A DNA stretch of 64,000 bases, from the NCBI GenBank assembly GCA_029243605.1, contig JAQWRT010000045.1, forward strand, positions 62,001 to 126,000, read 5' to 3'. This document shows, piece by piece, positions 48,502-57,574 of this stretch; the first letter of the stretch is position 1, and every line of letters begins with the position of its first letter. The translations under genes were made by a program, and so were the position numbers. The notes beneath the pieces are model-generated. The model searched no databases, was not told where the DNA came from, and saw only the letters and a program-made list of their open reading frames with translations. Source of the DNA: Myxococcota bacterium (GTDB lineage: Bacteria; Myxococcota_A; UBA9160; UBA4427).

Positions 48502-49746
48502 TCAAGCCGGAGCTCCTGGGCCGGTCAGGGAATCCTTGGAGTCATGCTCCTCAAAGAACGTCCCCACGAGAATCCCAGCGAAGAAGACAGCGTAAACCGG
48601 CAACTGCTGAATCGTATGGGAGAAGAAACTGTAGTAGAGAATCTGCGTGGTAATCAGAATCGGCGTCCAGCTCTTCTGGATACCGAAGCGAAAGCAGCGA
48701 AAAAAGGCGTTCCCGATTAGAAATAGGTAGATGAGAAGGCCCCCGACGCCGTACTCAACAGCAGTTTCAAGGAAGGCATTGTGCGAAAAAATCCCGTAGA
48801 AACGAGGGGCTCCGATTCCTTTGCCGGACCAGAAGTTGTCCAGGAACTGAGAGAGGGCAAACTCGAATCTCACAACCCTTCCCTGAGCAGACCCGTCGTC
48901 GAAATCCAGAGTCAGAAGCGATTGAAGGCGCCAAGCTTCCGCCGTATCAATGTCAATCAGCAAAGGGGTTATCAGGACCAACCCGACGATGAAGACAAGC
49001 CCTATCAGCCCAACACCGAAACGGGCGAAACCCGGTAGAGTGCCCGGCCCCCTTGGAAGCAGGAGGTAGGCGGCGAGGAGAAAAACGGCAAAGATCATGC
49101 CCGAACGACTCTGGGTAGAGATGATGGCGAGAACAGAAATGCCCACCACGAGCAGTCCCTTAAAGCTCTGCTTCGTGACGTCGACCGCCAGTAGGAGCAG
49201 CGCACCAATGGCCGCCGCCGATGTATTCGCATCCGCGTAGAGGCCGGAGGTTCGACCCGTCTCCTCAGAGCGGTTGTAAGGATTTTCAAAAACGAGATCC
49301 GCGAAGCTGAGCAGCACCGCTGTCGCCAGGGCTATTCGCGCGGCCGCCCGTAAGGTCTCGGCGCCCCGGGGTGCCGAGAGGAGAACGGCCGAGCCCGCAA
49401 ACGCGGCGAAGATCGTGGTGCGAAGGGTCGCCGAGGACCAAGCGAACGGGTTGGCGGACCCTCCGGAGAAATAGAGCAAGAGCGGGATCAGCATGGTCAG
49501 AGCCCAGACCCAGAAGATGGGCTTCAAGGCGACCTCGGCCAACTGGAAGGGGCGAGCCATGGCGAAGTAGAGGAGAAAGACGCCAACCACCAGATAAAAA
49601 CTGGGGATGGGCAGGTAGTCATCGGCCACCACATAAAAGCCGGTCAAAAAATAGACGAACCAAGCGCTCTCGAAGGCACCCACCAGGCCTCGGCCCTGGG
49701 CGCCACCCTCCGACAACACCGATTCTGATGGGAAGGCTTCAGCCAA
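48502..49746 (-). CDS. O-antigen ligase / Wzy-polymerase-like membrane protein
   Basis: Polytopic; GLYADANTSAAAIGALLLLAV, ISTQSRSGMIFAVFLLAAYLLL, GKGIGAPRFYGIFSHNAFLETAVEYGVGGLLIYLFLIG (WaaL/Wzy signature). Confidence 0.85.
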   Translation of the reverse strand: MAEAFPSESVLSEGGAQGRGLVGAFESAWFVYFLTGFYVVADDYLPIPSFYLVVGVFLLYFAMARPFQLAEVALKPIFWVWALTMLIPLLLYFSGGSANPFAWSSATLRTTIFAAFAGSAVLLSAPRGAETLRAAARIALATAVLLSFADLVFENPYNRSEETGRTSGLYADANTSAAAIGALLLLAVDVTKQSFKGLLVVGISVLAIISTQSRSGMIFAVFLLAAYLLLPRGPGTLPGFARFGVGLIGLVFIVGLVLITPLLIDIDTAEAWRLQSLLTLDFDDGSAQGRVVRFEFALSQFLDNFWSGKGIGAPRFYGIFSHNAFLETAVEYGVGGLLIYLFLIGNAFFRCFRFGIQKSWTPILITTQILYYSFFSHTIQQLPVYAVFFAGILVGTFFEEHDSKDSLTGPGAPA

Positions 49747-50059
49747 ACCCGCTCTCCATCCCAGAGGCGCTGAGGCCCCCTATTCCCGTTTTCGCCCAGG
49801 CCCACCGGGGCCGCTGATCACCCAGAACAAAACGGCCATAAGACGCCGAAACTGAAGCCGTTTCTGCATACCGGCGCCCTGCCCTTCGGCCGCATGGACC
49901 CCCTCGCCATTGCCCCCTCGGGGCCACCCTCGGGCCCGAGGCTAGCAAAGCCCGGCGGCGGCAACCCTCCGCGCCTACCCCGGCGAGCTGGCCGAGGGCG
50001 TGCCCAAGGCCCGGTACGAGGTCAGCAGGGAGGGGGCGTGGGCGAGTGCTTTGGGGGCG

Positions 50060-50371
50060 CTAAATCCTGCCCAGGGGACGCTCGAAGGTGTTTTCGTAGG
50101 GGGTCTCGACCAGAACTTCCCGAGCCGTCCCCACCTGCTCCACCGCGATGGTGATGGGGAGGGAGACCACGAAGAAGCCAGCACCCGCCACGGTGGAAAG
50201 CACTCCGAGGGGGCGCAAGAGGGCCGCATCCACGACCTTGGAGGTCATATCGGGGCCCGGAGCTTCGGCGCTCGCGGAACTCGTCGCCGATCCAGAGAGG
50301 CCCACCGCTAGGGTGGCGGCAAGAAAACAGCGGGCGGTACGCCTCTTGGTCATGGCACGCATTCGTCGCAT
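50060..50371 (-). CDS. Small exported hypothetical protein
   Basis: Signal-like MTKRRTARCFLAATLAVGLSGSATSSASA, then DMTSKVVDAALLRPLGVLSTVAGAGFFVVSLPITIAVEQVGTAREVLVETPYENTFERPLGRI. Confidence 0.65.
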   Translation of the reverse strand: MRRMRAMTKRRTARCFLAATLAVGLSGSATSSASAEAPGPDMTSKVVDAALLRPLGVLSTVAGAGFFVVSLPITIAVEQVGTAREVLVETPYENTFERPLGRI

Positions 50372-50504
50372 CGAACCTATCCTCCACGAGCGTTTCGCTC
50401 ATTGCTCATTCGACCCGAAGCTAGCTCAAGACAAGACGCCGGGGAATCGGGTGGGCCGCGCCCAAGGAGCCAGACGCACACACCGGGCGCACAACCCGGG
50501 CCCA

Positions 50505-50543
50505 GAAAAGAGAAACGCCGCCTGACCCAAAGGCCAGGCGGCG
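50505..50543 (-). terminator. Rho-independent terminator for the surface-protein gene
   Basis: Minus-strand CGCCGCCTG-GCCTTTGGGT-CAGGCGGCG followed by TTTCTCTTTT; 9-bp GC stem (50516-50524 / 50535-50543). Confidence 0.8.
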
Positions 50544-50591
50544 ACTCCGCTCATAGGAGCATACTCTCTGTCTAACGATGGAACTGAAGCT

Positions 50592-51971
50592 CTAGGACTG
50601 GCTACCCGCGAAGGTCCGCCGGGCCATATAGCCACCCGCCAGAAGCATCAGGGTCACAACCGCGCCAATCGCCGGAGCCGACATCGCCGGCACGGGGCTG
50701 GTGAAGTCGAGGCGAACCGCATCGAGCGCCGTAAAGTTCTTTCCCGACAGCATGCGGTGAGTAACGCCACCCGACACCATCACAATCCGACCGTTACCGG
50801 CACCTGTGCGGTTGTCGTAGCCCATCGCGCTGAGGGTCTCACTCGACGCAGCACCCATGCCGGTGATGCCTGTATGGATAGCCGTTACCGTCCCCGTGGT
50901 CCAAGGGAAACCAAAGTTGATATTGGAATCGCCCGGGAGCGAGAGCGGGAAATTCATGATCGTACCGGCACCCGGTGTCGGGATCGTCGGGAAAGTCATC
51001 TGCGGTCCGTGGGTAGTGATGTGCGAGCAGCTTACCGGCGTCGGGGGCAAAGCGTTCGGAACGCAGGGCGTGTTGATCGCAAAGCTGTTGTACACGGGCG
51101 CAGGAGCGAACGCGTTGGTCCTTGTCGCCGCGTACCCGAGCCCCATCCACTGCGGGCGGAAGATCGTCGTGTTAAGGGGGTCACCGAAAATCTGGTTCGC
51201 CATGGCGAGGGGAAGGCCCGGGGGGTAACCGAAGGCTGTCTTGTCGAGGGCCAAGGAGACATAGCCACCCGACGCTGACATCATGGCCATGGTGCCACCG
51301 AAGGCATTCGGGTTCGAATTCTTGTAGGTGATCTGCCCGTTATAACCAGCGACTCCGCCCGTTGCCAGGTTCGGAGCGGCACACGCAGGACCGCCCACTC
51401 CGGGGCACCATGCGAAGCTCTTCGCCAAACGAGCCGCCTGACCGGAATCTTGCGAATGAGCATTGGCCTCAAACTTGGCATTCCAGTTCAGCGAACTCAA
51501 GCCCGAAGACATCGAGGTTCCGGGAGCCCGGAAAACCATGGTCGTCGCCAACTGCTGCACCGTTTGGTTGATGGGAAGTGCCACGACCTGCTTGCCGGCA
51601 TTCTGGGCGAATGCGTGCGGGGGGACGGTGAAGGTAGCGGGAGCGCCGCCAGTGACATTCGCCGCCTGGGGCGCCGCCGGAACGCCGCCATTGGCCGCCT
51701 TGAACATCACCTGGCCTACGGCCATGCCGGTCGCATTCACGCCGGGCTTGTTGCCGAGACAGCCACCAATTCCGATCGGCTCACCGACACCGCCGAAACC
51801 ACAATAAACCACGCCGCCATTGATCGGGATATCGACCAGCTGACCACGGTTCTGAAACCACTCACCCGACATGTTCAGGGTTCTCGCCTGGGCTCCGACC
51901 GCAACGGTCAGAACTGCGGCAGCGGCCAACGCGGCCACCTTCAATCCGTTCAGTCCATTCATGAACTTCAT
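50592..51971 (-). CDS. Exported protein with C-terminal sorting-like tail (hypothetical surface protein)
   Basis: Signal peptide LKVAALAAAAVLTVAVGAQA; C-terminus PVPAMSAPAIGAVVTLMLLAGGYMARRTFAGSQS (Pro-motif, TM, basic). SD AAGGAGC before ATG and terminator after the stop. Confidence 0.78.
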   Translation of the reverse strand: MKFMNGLNGLKVAALAAAAVLTVAVGAQARTLNMSGEWFQNRGQLVDIPINGGVVYCGFGGVGEPIGIGGCLGNKPGVNATGMAVGQVMFKAANGGVPAAPQAANVTGGAPATFTVPPHAFAQNAGKQVVALPINQTVQQLATTMVFRAPGTSMSSGLSSLNWNAKFEANAHSQDSGQAARLAKSFAWCPGVGGPACAAPNLATGGVAGYNGQITYKNSNPNAFGGTMAMMSASGGYVSLALDKTAFGYPPGLPLAMANQIFGDPLNTTIFRPQWMGLGYAATRTNAFAPAPVYNSFAINTPCVPNALPPTPVSCSHITTHGPQMTFPTIPTPGAGTIMNFPLSLPGDSNINFGFPWTTGTVTAIHTGITGMGAASSETLSAMGYDNRTGAGNGRIVMVSGGVTHRMLSGKNFTALDAVRLDFTSPVPAMSAPAIGAVVTLMLLAGGYMARRTFAGSQS

Positions 51972-52517
51972 TGTGTTTTGCTCCTTGAGCTAGAGTTGCT
52001 TGGCTCTTCCGAAATTTCCAAATCTCAAAAAATCCAAGGTGTGCCGATATAAATGCAACATTGGGGCCATCGGCGGATAAATACTCAATCTTTAATAAAG
52101 ACTATGCAAAACAGGCCTTTAGGCTTCCGCTGGGAAAACCATCCACCCCGTGGGAATGGTGCAGTCCGCACCGAAAGTTGAGCCACTCGCTCCAGGGGGG
52201 GGCGGTATTCAAAAAATTCCTTTAATTACAATGACTTGAAGGTCCACCAACCCCCAGCGGTGCGAAATGCAGCAGTGCGGTAGTCTGAGCCACGGGCCAC
52301 AGACGCGTGCGAGCCTCGAAGAGTGCCGTCTTGGTCCGGGGAGAGCGCTGGATTTCCGAACCCGAGCCGTCAATCCCTTGACCCCTTGACGCGAACCCGA
52401 CCCGGCGGAGTGGGGCCTTCAAGGAGCCTGAATGGGTTCGTTGGTTGGCCCGCTTAGGGAGGCTTAACCTGGCCGAGGCTCGACGATCACGCCCCTATCG
52501 GGCTACCGTGCGCCGCC

Positions 52518-53783
52518 ATGAGAACAATTCTGATCGGGCTCGTGATCGCCCTCTTTGCCTCGGGGATCTCCTATCGACTCGCCTACGAACGGGGGCAGGC
52601 TGAGGGGCTCGCCGAGGGACTCGAAGCCGACCGCTTGGCGCGGATGGTCGAGAAGACCCAAGACCTGGCATTCCCCGGCATGGCCGGAGAGATCCGCGAC
52701 GTCCTGCTCATCCCCGACCCCATCGAGCGAGTTCGAGTGCTCGCCGAAATCTTCAGCGACCTCCCCCCCTCCCATCTCGACGCGGTCCTTCACGCGTACG
52801 ACACCGTCATTTTTCAAGCCGGCGACCCCGAAGTCATCCTTGTCGCCCAGTGGTGGACCCGTTTCGACCCCGAGGGAGCTTTTCGATGGACTCGACGCCA
52901 CTGGGAGGCACGCGTTCCCACCGTGGTCAGCGCGGTGATCCGGGAATGGGCCCGAATTGACCCGGAGCAGGCCTACGAGATCGTCGGTCCCCTCAACACG
53001 GGCGAACACCCTCTGGCCCCCTATGTGTACGCCCTTGTCGTGGGTTGGGAGGAATCGGGCAAACCGGGCCTCGACGACCTGATGATCAAAATGAGTGGGC
53101 CCCACGCCCAGAGGGCAACCACTGCGACCATGCGCCGCAGGGTTCGTCACCTGGGCGCCGAGGGAGCGATTGCCTGGGCCGAGGCGCTCCCCAAAGAGTC
53201 GCGAAATAATGCCTACCAGCGGCTCGCCAGCGCGCTTGCCGAGATCGACCCCCAGCAGGCCACCCAATTCGCCGAGCGTCACATGGGAAGCGGCGAAGGC
53301 CGATGGCTTCCCCGCCGGGTGGGCACCCGTTGGGCCAAATTTGACCCTCAGGCCGCCATGATCTGGCTCGCCAGCCTGCCGCCGGGCGAGGAGCGCGACG
53401 ACGGGATCACCGAAAGCTTTCGTCGCTGGCTCAAAGGCAATCGCTCCGACGCCCACGCTTGGGTTCGTTCCCTTGCCGGCCGGGAGGAGGACTCGGCCTG
53501 GGCCGAACCCGCGTTCGCACTTTATAGCCTGGACATCGCCGTGGAATCGCCCGAAGAAGCCGTCGCCTTCGCCGACGCGAATATCCGGAATTCCGAGCGG
53601 AGAAAACCCGCCGTGGGCAACCCTCTCCGGTATTGGCTCCTCCAAGACGAAACGGCAGCGCTCGCTTGGCTCGCCGCATCCGACTTCGACGAGAAGACCA
53701 AGGCCAGGATCGCCACGATCCCCGACGGATTACGAACCAACTACAAACTCTTCCTCAAGCAACAACACCAGAAACCACAATGA
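52518..53783 (+). CDS. Anchored repeat protein (alpha-solenoid-like, WxxxDPxxA repeats), function unknown
   Basis: N-terminal TM MRTILIGLVIALFASGISYRLA; repeats WTRFDPEGAFRW, WARIDPEQAYEI, LAEIDPQQATQF, WAKFDPQAAMIWLASLPPGEERDD. Confidence 0.75.
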   Translation: MRTILIGLVIALFASGISYRLAYERGQAEGLAEGLEADRLARMVEKTQDLAFPGMAGEIRDVLLIPDPIERVRVLAEIFSDLPPSHLDAVLHAYDTVIFQAGDPEVILVAQWWTRFDPEGAFRWTRRHWEARVPTVVSAVIREWARIDPEQAYEIVGPLNTGEHPLAPYVYALVVGWEESGKPGLDDLMIKMSGPHAQRATTATMRRRVRHLGAEGAIAWAEALPKESRNNAYQRLASALAEIDPQQATQFAERHMGSGEGRWLPRRVGTRWAKFDPQAAMIWLASLPPGEERDDGITESFRRWLKGNRSDAHAWVRSLAGREEDSAWAEPAFALYSLDIAVESPEEAVAFADANIRNSERRKPAVGNPLRYWLLQDETAALAWLAASDFDEKTKARIATIPDGLRTNYKLFLKQQHQKPQ

Positions 53784-53799
53784 AGAGCCACCCCGATGC

Positions 53800-56031
53800 C
53801 TAGCTAGCATCGAGCGCCAGCCGCTCCCTGAGGAACTTCGTGGCTTCGGGTCCGCCTCCGAAGCGCGCGGCCCTCACCGCCAGGGCCCGGGCGGCCTCGG
53901 CTCGACCCGCCTCGGCCTCCAGCTGTGCAAGCCTCAGAGCAGCGCCACCATGGTAGGGCTCGCGCTCGAGAGCCGCGCGCAAGAGCGCAGCGCCCTCGTC
54001 CGCACGACTCGCCTGGGAGAGAACCTCCGCCGCTGCCAGTAAGGCCGAAACATCCCGCGGCTGAATCTCGGCCAATCTCTTGTAAACTCGAATCGCGGAA
54101 TCCGTCTCCCCGCTCTGCGCGTGAGCCTGGGCAAGAGCCTCGAGCGCCATGGGCTCGTCCGCATCCAATTCGAGGGCCCGGTCATAGGCAATTTTCGCCG
54201 CCGAGGCCTCTCCCAACTCCGAGAGGAGGAACCCCTCGAGCCCACGAAGGCCCGCCGAAGAGGGGTTCGCTTCGAGGGTCTCAGCCAGTTGCGACTGGGC
54301 AGACTCGGGCTGGTCGCTTGCTAGTAGCGCGAGCAACAGACTTTTGAGGATCGGCAAATTCTCGGGCGACGATAAATCGAGAGTGCTCGACTGGAGAATC
54401 ATCTCCGCCACGGCGGGCTCCCCCCCCCTATGTCGCGCGCCTTCGATGAAGATCAGCGAAGCTCGGGTTCGAAATTCGGAGGACGGGGCAAAACGAGAAA
54501 GGTGACCCGGTACTGAACCCTCGGTCTGCCCAAGTCGCTCCATCAGTGCGAGTTCGAGCAGCGCCTCCTCAAATTCGGGAGGAGTCTTCTCGGAATCGTG
54601 GCGGAGCACGGTCAGCGCCTCACCGTAGGCCCCCTCGGCGAAATAGAGCCGGGCAAGACGCAAGCGAGAGTCCGTCTCAGAGGCTCCGGCGCGCATGGAG
54701 TAGCGGTATTCGTCGATCGCCCTTGGAAAATCTCCGAGTTCCTCGGCGGAGAGCCCTACGAGGTAACGCACCACGAAGTTATTGGGCCAGAGAACCAGCC
54801 CCTGATCGAAGTGCTCGAGGGCCTTGGCGTAATCCTCTTGCTCGAAATAAGCCCTACCCCTGATCATTTCCTTGTGCGGCTCTGAGGCCATCCTATCGGC
54901 CAGGGCAAGGACGTCGTCCACTTTCCCCGCAACAGCCAACGCATCGCCATAAGCAAAGAGTAACTCGGGGTCGCGCTCACCCCGAATCTCGATGGTCTTT
55001 TCGAAACTCGCGAGCCCCTCCTCGGTCTTTCCGTGGGAAATCTGGAAAGCGGCCAAGTCCCAGAGCGCCTGGGCCGCCAGGGTGGGCTGCTCGAATTTCG
55101 TTGCTTCGCCAAGCAAGGCCTCGGCTTGATCGACCCTACCGATCACATCAAAACGGCGGGCGAGAGCGATGCGGATAGCCCGGTTCCTGGGATTGAAATC
55201 GAGTGCCGCTTCGATGATCTCGTTCGATCTGGCGATCTCCCCCCTTTCGTCGAGGAGTTCAACAACTTCGCTCACCAGGACATCGTTTCCGGGGTGGCGC
55301 TCAAGGCACTCCAAGTAAATTTCCTCGGCGCGCTCGGGTTCCCCCTTCTCGAAGGCGAATTTCCCACGAATCGCGCAATACCTTCCCGCGTCGTGCCCCA
55401 ACCCCATATCGACGAGTTCAAAGTGCTCGGCGGCGATCTCAATGGCCTCACCCGCCTCCTCGACGCGCTCCAGAGCGAGCAGAGCGAGCGCTCGGGCCAC
55501 GAGGCCGGCGCTGTCCTCGGGCATCAATTCCAACACCCGATCGGCATCCTCAAGGGCCTTGTCGTAGTCCTGGCGGCTGTTGATCAACGCCATGGCTCGA
55601 ATCGCGTAAGCCCCCGCCAGCTCCGGATTCACCTCGAGGGCCTGGCTCGCTCCTTCGATCGCGAGGGGGTAATTCATACTGCGCAGCCCCCCCGAAGCGA
55701 TCTCGACCGCAGCGACCCCCTTGTACAGGGGATCCTCCATCGCCTTGCGGAGAGCCCAAAGCGCGGGGGTGAGCCTGCCCGTCATGGACAGTGCACGGCC
55801 GTAAAGGTAGAGAACCTCGGGATCCTCGCGCCCACCCTCTTCCTTCAAAAGAAGCCTGAGGGGCTCGATCGAATCTTCGAAGCGCCGCTGTTGCTGCAGG
55901 CTCTTCACATCCTCGATGGAGGGCGAACCGCCACAGCCGGCAACAAGCATGGCAAAAATGAGGACTGCGGCAGTGACCGCCTGCCACGGCAGCAGGCCGA
56001 TTCGGTTGACATCGACAAGACTTGCTCTCAT
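53800..56031 (-). CDS. Tetratricopeptide-repeat lipoprotein
   Basis: Lipobox LIFAMLVAGCGGS; many TPR-like units (e.g. AKIAYDRALELDADEPMALEALAQAHAQSGETDSAIRVYKRLAEIQP). Confidence 0.9.
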   Translation of the reverse strand: MRASLVDVNRIGLLPWQAVTAAVLIFAMLVAGCGGSPSIEDVKSLQQQRRFEDSIEPLRLLLKEEGGREDPEVLYLYGRALSMTGRLTPALWALRKAMEDPLYKGVAAVEIASGGLRSMNYPLAIEGASQALEVNPELAGAYAIRAMALINSRQDYDKALEDADRVLELMPEDSAGLVARALALLALERVEEAGEAIEIAAEHFELVDMGLGHDAGRYCAIRGKFAFEKGEPERAEEIYLECLERHPGNDVLVSEVVELLDERGEIARSNEIIEAALDFNPRNRAIRIALARRFDVIGRVDQAEALLGEATKFEQPTLAAQALWDLAAFQISHGKTEEGLASFEKTIEIRGERDPELLFAYGDALAVAGKVDDVLALADRMASEPHKEMIRGRAYFEQEDYAKALEHFDQGLVLWPNNFVVRYLVGLSAEELGDFPRAIDEYRYSMRAGASETDSRLRLARLYFAEGAYGEALTVLRHDSEKTPPEFEEALLELALMERLGQTEGSVPGHLSRFAPSSEFRTRASLIFIEGARHRGGEPAVAEMILQSSTLDLSSPENLPILKSLLLALLASDQPESAQSQLAETLEANPSSAGLRGLEGFLLSELGEASAAKIAYDRALELDADEPMALEALAQAHAQSGETDSAIRVYKRLAEIQPRDVSALLAAAEVLSQASRADEGAALLRAALEREPYHGGAALRLAQLEAEAGRAEAARALAVRAARFGGGPEATKFLRERLALDAS

Positions 56032-56115
56032 AGAACAGAGCCTAGCCCAGGGTCCGGATTTCGCGCGAGTCTGAAAACCCGAATCGACATGCGGTGTGCT
56101 AGCCTCGCCGATCCT

Positions 56116-57531
56116 ATGAGCCAGATCCGCAAGATTTTGGGTCAACGCTGGCCGTGGTTCGCCGCGGCCGGATTAGTCGTCGCCCTTTACCTCGCCCAAT
56201 TCGTCCGAATCTCCTTGGAGCTCCCCGCACCGGAGCGGCCCAACGGGACCGTGGCCGACATCGAGAAACTCTCGGATCGCGACGATGTCAACGTGCTCTT
56301 CATTTTGGTCGACACCCTCCGTGCGGACCGTCTGAGCACCTACGGGTACGAAAGGCCGACGGCGCCCTTTCTCGATAAACTGGCCGAGAACGGGGTGTTA
56401 TTCGGTAGCCACCTTGCCCAGTCCTCTTGGACCAAATGCTCCATGGCGTCCCTGTGGACCGGGCTCTACCCGGTGCGTGCCGGGGTCACCCGCTTCGAGC
56501 ACGTCCTCTCTCAGGACGCCCGGATGCCCGCCGAGATCCTCTCCGAAAACGGCTTCTTCACCGCCGGCCTCTACCGCAACGGGTGGGTAGAGGGCTACTT
56601 CGGATTCGATCAGGGCTTTGAGGTCTACACGCGGCCGACGAGTAAGCTCGTGGACGCCTCCATCCGGCTGGCAAACCCCACCCTGAAGGGGGGGGGAACC
56701 GACGAAGACGCGGTCCTGGCCGCCATGGAATTTCTTCGCATCTATGGCGATGAACGCTGGTTTCTTTACTTGCACCTGATGGACGTGCACGAGTACCTCT
56801 ACGACGAGGATTCAGCCCAGTTCGGCACGGATTACTCCTCGGTCTACGACAACTCGGTTCTCCGAACCAATCTAGTCATGGACGAGTTCTACAAGTATCT
56901 GGAGCGGGAGGGCTACCTGGAGAACACCCTGATCGTGATCACGTCGGACCATGGGGAAGCTTTCGGAGAACGCGGCTCTGAGGGCCACGCGCGCGCGGTC
57001 TATCGCGAAACCACCGAGGTGCCGATGATCATGAGCCTTCCCTTCAAGATCCCCGGCGGAGTGGTCGTCGACCAACGTACCCAGAATGTTGATGTCTGGC
57101 CCACTATTCTCGACCTCCTCGGCATCGAGGGTCTGGGCGAAGTGGACGGCAAGTCCCAGGTTCCCGCTCTGCTCGCTGCAGCGCGCAACGAATCACTCGA
57201 CGATGATGGCACTTCCTTCGCTCACCTCGATCAGAACTGGGGTCGACGCGGGGCCAATATCGCCGACAACGTAGCCGTGCTCAAAGACGGCTATCGCTAC
57301 ATGCAAGAGAAAAAACCCGACGGCAGCCTGAAGGAAGAACTCTTCAATTCCCGAGAGGACGCCGCAGAACTCACCGACCTCATCAACGACGACGCCGAGA
57401 CCACCGAACGCCTTCGAGGCCTCGCCGAGGGGTACTTGGAGCGGACGCCGCCCTGGGACATCCCCGATATGCTCGAGATCGACGAGATCCAGCTCAACCA
57501 ACTGCGAGCGCTCGGCTACTCGATTCCCTGA
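56116..57531 (+). CDS. Membrane-anchored sulfatase / alkaline-phosphatase-superfamily protein
   Basis: N-terminal TM WFAAAGLVVALYLAQFV; DVNVLFILVDTLRADRLSTYGYERPTAPFLDKLAENGVLFGSHLAQSSWTKCSMASLWTGLYP; VITSDHGEAFGERGSEGHAR. Confidence 0.9.
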   Translation: MSQIRKILGQRWPWFAAAGLVVALYLAQFVRISLELPAPERPNGTVADIEKLSDRDDVNVLFILVDTLRADRLSTYGYERPTAPFLDKLAENGVLFGSHLAQSSWTKCSMASLWTGLYPVRAGVTRFEHVLSQDARMPAEILSENGFFTAGLYRNGWVEGYFGFDQGFEVYTRPTSKLVDASIRLANPTLKGGGTDEDAVLAAMEFLRIYGDERWFLYLHLMDVHEYLYDEDSAQFGTDYSSVYDNSVLRTNLVMDEFYKYLEREGYLENTLIVITSDHGEAFGERGSEGHARAVYRETTEVPMIMSLPFKIPGGVVVDQRTQNVDVWPTILDLLGIEGLGEVDGKSQVPALLAAARNESLDDDGTSFAHLDQNWGRRGANIADNVAVLKDGYRYMQEKKPDGSLKEELFNSREDAAELTDLINDDAETTERLRGLAEGYLERTPPWDIPDMLEIDEIQLNQLRALGYSIP

Positions 57532-57574
57532 ACGAACCCCGTAGAGAATCGTGCGCAAGGCGCTCCGGGAGGCG

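Noticed and set aside
49747-50059. Overlapping small ORFs on both strands near 49.7-50.1 kb
   Set aside because: Mutually exclusive Arg/Pro-rich translations from GC-rich DNA; treated as intergenic.
52503-53645. 380-aa - strand ORF
   Set aside because: Antisense of the WxxxDPxxA-repeat gene, which has a TM anchor and internal repeats in its own frame.
55033-56115. N-terminal ~360 aa of the 832-aa + ORF 55033..57531
   Set aside because: This part is antisense to the TPR lipoprotein; the sulfatase-like protein plausibly starts at ATG 56116 with a TM anchor.
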